From positions 1 through 64,000 of the forward strand of contig JAUIRK010000781.1 in NCBI GenBank assembly GCA_030549495.1: DNA of 64,000 nt. The letters are read 5' to 3'. Below the pieces are notes generated by a model. It saw nothing but the letters and a program-made list of their open reading frames with translations, searched no databases and had not been told where the DNA came from. The position numbers and the translations under genes were made by a program. This DNA is from Nectonema munidae (lineage: Eukaryota > Nematomorpha > Nectonematoida > Nectonematidae). The stretch's first letter is position 1. Each line of letters opens with the position of its first letter. Shown piece by piece: positions 55,440-64,000 of this stretch.

Positions 55440-58080
55440 ACAATTCCTCTAATTCTGCGGTTCTCAACATCTTTACCCTCGCGGAACCCTTGGAATATAT
55501 TAAATCTTTCAAGGGACCCTACGACTTAACTTATGAAGGGGAATAGGACCTTTTAAGAAAGAAATAACAATTTTTTTTGTGGAACTCTTATTCAATGTTT
55601 CTACAAAATTATACTTTCTTTAGTTTTAGAGGAATAAGCAAGATAGCTTTGATGTTTTTACCATCGCGTTACTGTTGACAAAATATGCTATTTCGTATTT
55701 CACCACATAACATACAGTACAACACTTTATTTTGTGAGACAAAATACTTTTGTATATTTTTCAGAATATATATAGATTTTAGAAGCACTGCTTACTGCTC
55801 GTTTTTACATTAAAATTAATAAACTTTTTTGTAAATAGAATTAATCAATAAAAAAATTAAAAATATACAATAAAAAAATTTTTAATTAAAAAAATATAAA
55901 AAATTATAAATAATAAATATTTTGAATACTATATTAAATTTTGACTTATTTTTAACCGAATGAAATAATTTTGACTTTATTTTATCTAAAAAGTTGATTA
56001 AAATGTACTAATTCAAAAAATAAGTTATATTACAAATTAAACATTTTATTGCATTTTGACTTTATTAACCTTTATCTCTTCTCGTCTTCATGTTAATTTT
56101 TTCAAACAGTTTGCAGCGTTGTCAAGTGACCCACATTGAGCGGAAGTCGCCCGCAAATTGAGTTGAATTCTCGCATGACCAAAATCATCCGCATAAACAT
56201 AAAAAAATGTGAACAAATTTTTTAAATATCTTTTTAGGTTTTTTAAGCTAGTTTTTATTTTGTCGGACTAAAGTGCGCTGCAAGAAAAATATAAAAAATT
56301 CTCCATTTTAATTATTAACAATTTGTAAACTAATTCATTTTAAATACTACACCAAATTTTCACAATTTAAAAAACTGTTAAGCTAATTTTATCTCTACCT
56401 CATTCAAATGCTTGTTCTGAAAAGTATTTTCCTTAATCAAAGCAATAACGCGAACAGAGAAATCGTCTCCAGTTGGAGGGGACCATATCTAGTATGCTGA
56501 TAATTAAAATGGCACCCTCTGAAGAAGTTTCAAAATGTTTTAATTTCCAACCCCCGAAATCAGTTATTATCCAGTCAAAAAAAGAGACTCATGAATACAA
56601 TTTGAATTATCAATGAATTTTAGTCAGAAATAATTAATAATTTTTTCTAATTAAAGATCATGTTCATCAGATACAATTAGCTTTGTAATTATACTTATGA
56701 TACGAAAAAAATTATACTTCAACTTAATTTTTTAATGCGATCAGGCACAATCATTTACTCTGACTTATGGAAAGCCTATCTACTTATGGAATGTAATTTG
56801 ATATTTTAACTTTTAGACATAGTAACTCTTCTCACATTCAATATAGCTATGAAAACATGTAGTTGAAAAATGATAATTTCCATAGAGTGTCACAGTTTCA
56901 CTCTTAGACATAGTTTATTAATTTGAAAATATAGAAATCAATAAAAAGTATTCACGAACTTAAAAATAACCGTTTATAACAGATCTTTTCGATTTTGCTG
57001 TAGGGCCTAGTGCCTCTTTTTTAATTTTTTGCTTTGGCTTTAGAGTTTTTTGGTATATTAGTGACTCTGTTTAAAAATAATGTATTTTTTTTAAGAATTT
57101 ATTGAGTTTCAAGTAGCATAGACAACAAATAACATAAATTCTTGTCATTTAAAATATTGCAAGGGTCAAAATGATCCCTTTGGACGTTCTAGTGTTAAAA
57201 CGGTGACTAAATGATGCAGAAACCTAACCATATCCTAAAACCTAATGGAGTGGCCCTCCCCCAACTGAAATTTTTTTCTGGCTAGGGGCCTGCGTACTTA
57301 GATATGAAGTCTATTTGCTATTACTCATCTCAAAGTTGGCTGTTTTTTTGTGAAAAAAGAAACTGGAAAAATTGAATTTTCTCCATAGCTTGAGGAAAAA
57401 TTTTCACCCTCATGACAATTTCTGAAACTTGACAGCCCTGAGTTTGAAATTTCTATTTTTTTACTTTCCTTTCAAGTTTACCATTATTGCCTTAGTTCAA
57501 GGATTTATATTTCAAAAAACTTTTATTCCGTTGCTTTTAAATTTTTTAACATAAATCTGCGAAAAAAGGCAGCCAAATCTTTGTTTTTAATTTCAATAAA
57601 AAAGTTGACTAACTCTGACATACTTTTTCGTGACAATTATTCTCAGGCACATTTTAGCAACCTTTATTAAGTCCAATGTTTGTCAAAATACGTTGAAAAG
57701 TAAGCAAGGCCTTTCCATGCTTAATGTTTGAGCGTATAATCATGAAATCTAAAAAATTTAAAACAAGACATTGAAAACTTATAAAAAACTTTTATTATCT
57801 AAAATTTGATTTTTCTAAAAAACTTTTTGTATTTCATTTTCTTATAAATAAAAGAGTATGTATTTGAAAATACAACATATAAACTACTTTCTCGAATATT
57901 TCGATATAAAAGGACCCTTATATCTAGGGGCATCAAATGTTTACATTGATTCATCAAACAACCTACAAACTAAAAACCTACAAACTATAAACATATAACT
58001 CCTTGAAAAATTGCCCTAAGACTTCAAATATATAAAATATCTAAATATATTGGTATATGATACTTCTTAGTCTATATAGG
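55440..58080. other. intergenic with solo transposon ends
   Basis: No gene. At 55456, GCGGTTCTCAACATCTTTAC is a hAT-like end. At about 57165-57197, GGGTCAAAATGATCCCTTTG followed by GACGTTCTAGTGTTAA is the right end of a TTAA-type (piggyBac-like) element whose left end was not found. The rest is AT-rich. Confidence 0.5.
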
Positions 58081-58082
58081 TA

Positions 58083-58750
58083 CCGTATTTTTAAGCCTAT
58101 AAGTCAATGTGGAGTAAAACGTGAAGTGTTTATTTTTTGGCCAAAATCGACCAATAATCATAAGCTAAGTCGAATTTGCCAACTAAGTGGATGGTCAAGG
58201 ATTCATCCTATTGTTGTACACTACATAAGCGTGCAAAACTATAGGCAACATCGATATCTTTGGTTATATTCCTGATGAAGCATATTTTGTCTGCGAGTTT
58301 CGTAACAATTTATTTCATGTTATAAAGATAATATATAAAGTATAATGCTTTTATTTATTTTTCATAAGATCTGTCAGCTCCCCAATTAGTACAACTTCCA
58401 AAAATAAACTTTCATTACGTCAGCTAACTGGAGTGTCTTAAAGTTTTCTCAGATTAAAAGGCATACATAAATATTTATTCTTTACTTCAGACTTATTACA
58501 TTACCATGATATCATAATGTCAATTATTAACACCATTTTGAGCCCAGTTTATATTGATGTTTTAATGTATAAATGCGAACATTGATTTTTCGCTCCGATG
58601 ATGTATTGGAAATATTGAGTTTTGATAAATAGTAAATTGTACTGTAAATAGACATTTTTTCTTCAGAAATCTTTACATAAGTCGAAGTAGACAGTAAGTC
58701 AAGAGAGGTAAGTTATGGGAAAAAATCGACTTATAGTCCGATAAATACGG
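58083..58750. mobile_element. pogo-type MITE
   Basis: The left end after TA is CCGTATTTTTAAGCCTATAA; the right end inverted is CCGTATTTATCGGACTATAA. Both continue with GTC(A/G)A. The flank is TA on the left and AA (decayed TA) on the right. The 668-bp interior has AAATCGACCAATAATCATAA-like subterminal motifs and no transposase. The ends are related to those of the 48832-49816 element. Confidence 0.75.
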
Positions 58751-61700
58751 AAATGTTAATTTTCAAAAAAAAATATTTTGTGTAAATTGCTTGAAACAAC
58801 AACAGAAAGCACTAGTATTTTTATAAAAATAAGATAATTTCAGTAGAATATAATCTTAAATTGAAAATGTTTGTAGTCTTTGTAAAGATGCTCCACTTTT
58901 TATACTAGGAGGTCAATTTGGATTTCAAAACACTGTAAATAATGTTTGGAAATTCTCTTGGAGGTTACTACATATTATATTATAAATAGAGCGTCATGAT
59001 ATATCTATCTTCACAGTGTAGCTTGAAAAACTTTTCCAAAAGATTTGAAAATTCTTATGCACTCAGTTGTTGAGGCAGTTATCTTCCTAAAGTCAATTGT
59101 ACTTTTTTTGGGTTCAATCGTGTTGTAGTTGTTTCATCATCTGGTCAAAGAGTTGACTATCTAAAAAGGGTTGTCTACAAGGAAATGTAAAAATTGTTCA
59201 AAATTCATTTGTAAAACACACCCAAATTTTGCTTGTAATCATTGCTTATGACTTATTTTCTATCTCAATGTGTTAAATCTTTTCTTTGGATTTGATATTT
59301 GTGCTTCTTCATTTCTTTATGTAAGTAAATTGCATTAAACATCTATGCTTTATAAAATTAACGCCATCTATTATTTTTGAACTATAAAATATTTATTTAA
59401 AAAAAAAATACAAATAGGGCTTTTAAAATACATGAATATAAATACAAATTTACATGGTACTCAAAAAAATATCGTAATTGGAATTTTTTGTAATGTTCAT
59501 TTCAATTTCATCGTGGAGTAAATTGCTATATGCCCGTACTCTTAAGGTTAAAACTCCTGTTATAACGAAATTTCATTATAATGAAGAAATTTTTGGGAAA
59601 AAATTTAATTTTTAACTCAAAAATATTTTTTTATCATTTTTTGACTGGAGACAGAAAGTATGGAAGATTTTAATCTGATGCATTTTTTGTTGAAATCAGC
59701 TTGGTTTTCAGTAAGTGACGAATCAATTAAAATTTGTTTTACGCTTTTATTTTTCAAAACAGCTAGATTTTAAATATTGATAGTGACGGTCAAGTGATGA
59801 TGATGTTAAATGATCAGATAAATGAATGAAGTAGGAGAGTTGGGGCAATTGATAAAATTTAACCTAATTGATAATAGTGTACACTTTGAAATCAATATAC
59901 TCGCTCTTGATAATCTTGTGTATCTCAGATGTTAAGAATCAACATTTCTATAATTTTGAAGACAATAATATTTTTTACAAATATGAAAGTGACGAGCAGA
60001 AAAATTAATCACCAAAATTAGAGTAAAATAGTTAGTGCTTTTAAAAAAGAGTACGAAAATTATTTTGCTTTCAAAACGAGATGGATCACACGCTTTTGTA
60101 TGAATTAGAAAATAAAATAGTAGAAGAAAAAGAAGGAAATAATTAAATTGATGACTTATTTTATTGAATAAAATTGTCACATGTATACTTAATTTTTAAC
60201 TTGGTTCGGATGAAGCAAATTTCGGTTATAACGAATTAAAAGGAATCGTCCCCATGAACTCCTTATATCCAGTTTTCGCAAAGTAAAGTCATTTTGTTAC
60301 AACCTATTTAAAGGAATTACAGGTTATGAATCGCCCTTATTCTCTTTTTTCTTCACAAGCGCATCTTTCGATTACAAACTCTGTTAGTTTGGAAAAGCTA
60401 TAGAATTGTAGCGATTCTTTTGCAGAATGGTATCGAATATGATTTATTGAATTCTCTACGTTATTTCATAAAATATGACTAATATAAACAGACAGACATA
60501 CATTTTCATCCATTTGAAAACATGCTAAAATAGTATTACCGAATTCAAGAAAGATGTAAATCTGAAATGGAAGAGTCCATTTTATAATTTGTAGGTAAAA
60601 TATTTTTTTAATTAAATAAGGTACTTTCAAATTGGACCTCACCCTTGTTATCTTCTTTTGTATGGCTTTGAGATACTTAATTTTTTTTCTCTTTAATCAA
60701 TCTTCGTTATGACAAGTTCATTTTTATTGAAAATATCTTGCAAGGGATTTGGCGACTTAAAATATTTTGTCATGGCGGTTGATGTGATGAGGTTTGCACT
60801 GAATATATATAGCAAATGACAGATCATATCTAGATAACATGATCTCACTCTTACTTAGAAGCAAATCTAAATTGATGAAAGCAGTCCCTACTTCATCAGA
60901 TAAAGTCTTAAATGCTTTGCAAGTTCTATTGATTTGCTTATCCATCCATTGATAGCCCTTCAAGTATTGATGAAATCATGGTATAGGCCATTATTAGAAT
61001 ATTTTCCAAAGAATATTATATAGGGGATATTGATTAACACTTATAGACTTTCTATTTATATGCCTTTTAAACCGATTTATTTAAGCTCTGTGCTATTTAT
61101 ATATAATTATTGGATTCTCAAAGAGTAAGTATATACAGCATACGCACACAGATAATGATTTGTATTAAAAAGCTCTATTTTTTGAATTGAGCTCTTGCCT
61201 TTGAAAAATTTAGGAAAGTATAATTATCTTTTGAACTCATTACTTCTCGTAACGATATACTCCTTTAACCTAAGTACCAAATAATTAAAACTCTTGTGAT
61301 TTAGATCTTTTATATTCAGCAATTCTTTACCTCACTCCATCACTACAATTATATCGTATTCATGCTGTCGATGAATTGATTTTTTACCTTCTTTCTTATA
61401 TAAATAATTTTAATCGATGTCGATTCTATTGATGCTTCTACATCTTCCTTCTTTTACTTGGTATGATGCTTATTGATTAAAATTTCCTATTTGTTTAATG
61501 ACTGCATACTCTGTAAGTTTCACTCTTAATTTTGAAATTAGTCTCCCCAATAAAATCTTTATTCAAATAACGTTAAAATAAAAGTTTTGGTATTCACTGT
61601 ATTTTTCATACATAAATATATTGTGTATTCATAGTTTGAAAAAGTCCCCAAACTTGTATTTTATTTGTTTTGAAAAAGGCCCAAAATTATGGCTTAAAAT

Positions 61701-63410
61701 TTTCAAGAATATGAGGACTAAAGTGTGTTTTTCTTGTATTATATGAAATGCGCATTAAAATATAATTACATCTCCAAATGTTTATATAGGTTTCTTTATG
61801 CTGTGGAATCAAGTATAATGATGATTCTTGCTTAATTTTATTTCAGGTATTTTGATAGAGTTATCAAATATTGATCTAGAATATTCTACATCTTTTATTA
61901 CATATATAAAAGAAATAAAGGTATACCAACTTTATTTTTTTAAATTTATATATTTAGGTAAACAATTAAGATAAAGAATTATTTTTTTAGGGGAAGCTAA
62001 TTTCTGTCATTTATCTTTAAAATGAAAAATAATAGCAGGAGTAAAGATTTTGGAGCAAGCAAAATCAAACATTATATTCGAATATCAAAACAAGATCCAC
62101 CTTATCACACTTTAAGTCATCTAGTGATCATTACAAAAATTGAGACGCATTATATTCGAGTTTGATTAATAAATTAACTATCTGTACTTTTTTCTTTATC
62201 ATATTTCTATTATTTAATAGCTTTGACTTATTTCTCTTTTCATTATTTTGTATTGCACTAACGACAGATATCTCTTTCGTTGAGATTTTTCCACTTTTAT
62301 TTTATTTATTTTTGCATGTTTTAGTTACGATTTTCAACTTTTGGGTTCTTTGAACACAAAATTTCCAATATAAATTAGATAAAATTTTCACAAAGCTATT
62401 TCTGTGTTTTAGATATTTTAGAGAAGTTAAATGTACTTTTAAATAAAATAGAATATATAAATTATAGAATTTCTATAATAATATGTTGAATATATTACAA
62501 TGTATTCAAATGCTTTTTATTCTTAAAAATTCAGGTGCTGTCAATTTTTGTAACAACTGCGTTTTCTTTCTTTTTTGACGTTCAGAATTAACAAAAAATT
62601 TGCTATTTGAATATTTCCTCAACTTATATTTCTCTCTTCAAATAACTTGTAAACATTTGATGACTTTTTTTTTACCAAAAAGTAAATAAATTGGAATGTT
62701 TATAAGCTTGAAATTTTTTAGTTTTCATAAAAAATCCTAAAAAATATTTTAGTTTCTAAAAAATTAAATTTATTGGGGAATAATTATCTAACCTAACTAC
62801 TTACTATCTGAGTTTTCTTCAGTTTGAGCTTTCAAATATATCATTTTAAAAAGAAAACTAGAAACCTTTGTTTTGTTTACAAGAATAGTTCTATGCTTTA
62901 TTTGAAGTTCAATATTCATAGTATTGAGTTTAAAAAGGTATATCAGTTAATAAAATACCAATGCGCTCGTTTCAACATTTTTAAAAAACAATTTTACTCT
63001 TTTCAGCCATTTTAATTTTGAAAATGTAATTATTTATAAAAATAATTATATATATCTTCGAACTTTAGTGTGTAGAATTAATCTAACATGTTTCTCTTTT
63101 ATTTTTTTGCAAAATTCTTTGAACTTTCCATGAGTGTTGCTATGAATTGTTAGTATTTTCGTGTAAATGTTTCACCGTTTGGTTTTCCAACATTTTGGAG
63201 GTCTATTTGCAGCTGTTGATATAACATTAGAAATAGAATGTCAATATCCTAAAAAATAATAAAATATTTTTGCGAATATCTTTTGAAGTTGTGCATGTAA
63301 TCAGTCATTTACGGAATAAGATTTCTTTTCTAGACTCGAAGTTATGTTGCATAAATAAGAGTAAAGCCATTTCCTTTATTTCTGAAGAGAAAATAAGTAT
63401 AAGTCTAGAT
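58751..63410. other. long intergenic stretch
   Basis: No exon could be supported over 4.6 kb. GTTATAACGAAATTT at 59569 and AAATTTCGGTTATAACGAA at about 60218 form an inverted pair about 650 bp apart, possibly the ends of a mariner/Tigger-type MITE. Otherwise it is AT-rich, with short hydrophobic frames produced by T-richness. Confidence 0.5.
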
Positions 63411-63480
63411 CAGAAGCGCACATCCTCAAAATTCTTTAGGTGATGGGGAGAACTTTTTTTTTATAATTTTCAAAATTTAT
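63411..63480 (+). mobile_element. solo left end of the 8113 hAT family
   Basis: CAGAAGCGCACATCCTCAAA followed by ATTCTTTAGG and TTTTATAATTTTCAAAATT matches the first 65 bp of the 8113-10577 element with changes. No right end lies before the window edge. Confidence 0.65.
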
Positions 63481-64000
63481 TATAAAAGAATTTTTGTCGA
63501 ATGAACACACCGCCATTATTACCAGATCCAATCCCACCATAACTGCGAAAAACATACCAGATTTTATCTTGTATAAAATAAAATCCTAAAAAAGTTCAAA
63601 GGTTAAAAAAAACTTTTTTTATAATTTATTTTATATTAAAATAATAATTTTATTTTTATTTTTTTGTAATTCTGATCTCGAGTTAAGTAAACATAACTAT
63701 TGACTATTTTAAATGCCAAGCTGAACAATTGCACAAATACAGATTTGATAGCATAGGAATCTTTTTGCAAAATATTAAATGTGGTTTGAAAGCCTTATAT
63801 AAAGTTTTCTTAAAATAACGGTTGTCAAAACGTCCCAAAACATAGGAGAACAGTTGATATTGGAAGGATATCATATTGAATGTGCTAAAAAGTTTTGAAC
63901 TTGTAAATTTGAAGCATATCTTCCTTTCAAGTGATACCGTTAGAAGGATAATAAGAGGGATGTCTGATGACATTAGCGTTAGAAGGCTAATATGAGAGAT
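63481..64000. other. intergenic to window edge
   Basis: AT-rich. An 89-codon minus-strand frame (63704-63973) has no recognisable motif or splice context, so it is not called as a gene. It may be interior of the hAT-family element starting at 63411. Confidence 0.5.

Noticed and set aside
58057-58275. A 72-codon plus-strand frame
   Set aside because: It starts outside and runs into the pogo-type MITE at 58083-58750, so it is non-coding element sequence.
62162-62353. A 63-codon hydrophobic frame resembling a membrane protein
   Set aside because: T-rich DNA yields Phe/Leu/Ile strings by chance; there is no splice context or known motif.

Overview
The window is AT-rich metazoan nuclear DNA: two or three spliced or eukaryote-specific host genes in a sea of DNA transposons, non-LTR retrotransposon (LINE) pieces, tandem arrays and long empty stretches. 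Strong AT bias, very short to multi-kilobase introns and a mix of hAT, piggyBac, pogo/Tc1 and LINE relics suit an invertebrate, probably an arthropod. A copepod of the sea-louse kind is only a guess. No rRNA gene, CRISPR array, operon or prokaryotic signal was seen.

Host genes. (1) 16545-21518 (+): one uninterrupted 1657-codon reading frame for the large Golgi ARF exchange factor GBF1/garz, with DCB, HUS and Sec7 domains and the catalytic glutamate in place. (2) 45213-51728 (+): POLR3F (RPC6/RPC39, RNA polymerase III subunit), assembled here from five exons whose phases agree (912 nt, 303 aa). It ends in the four-cysteine iron-sulfur motif. (3) 26253-34123 (-): an unrecognised gene of at least three exons with matching phases, good splice sites and a polyadenylation signal (about 200 aa, basic). 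GBF1 supports ARF activation on the early Golgi and POLR3F supports Pol III transcription; nothing suggests that the three genes work together.

Layout. 1-2.1 kb: no gene. 2.1-2.4 kb: LINE C-terminal relic. 2.5-6.0 kb: a TTAA-bounded element made largely of two 150-bp tandem arrays. 7.2-7.6 kb: MITE. 7.9-11.15 kb: a tandem-rich repeat split by a 2.47-kb hAT-type element with a perfect 8-bp target duplication. 11.3-14.8 kb: hAT C-terminus, then a piggyBac gene interrupted by a LINE fragment. 16.5-21.5 kb: GBF1. 22.1-25.0 kb: a second, diverged relative of the TTAA/array element. 26.3-34.1 kb: the unrecognised minus-strand gene, with a ZBED5-like hAT relic in its first intron. 35.2-36.1 kb: a hAT MITE with intact target duplication and a tRNA-derived SINE. 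36.8-38.9 kb: LINE relics around an uninterrupted second copy of the 7.9-kb repeat. 40.4-41.0 kb: pogo relic. 41.56-44.87 kb: a piggyBac palindrome bounded by TTAA, ending 339 bp before the POLR3F start codon. 45.2-51.7 kb: POLR3F, with a pogo element in intron 2. 54.2-55.4 kb: microsatellite and hAT relic. 58.1-58.75 kb: pogo-type MITE. The rest is AT-rich DNA with scattered transposon ends.

All identifications come from reading the sequence and from remembered family sequences; no search was run. Element edges without a stated target duplication are approximate.
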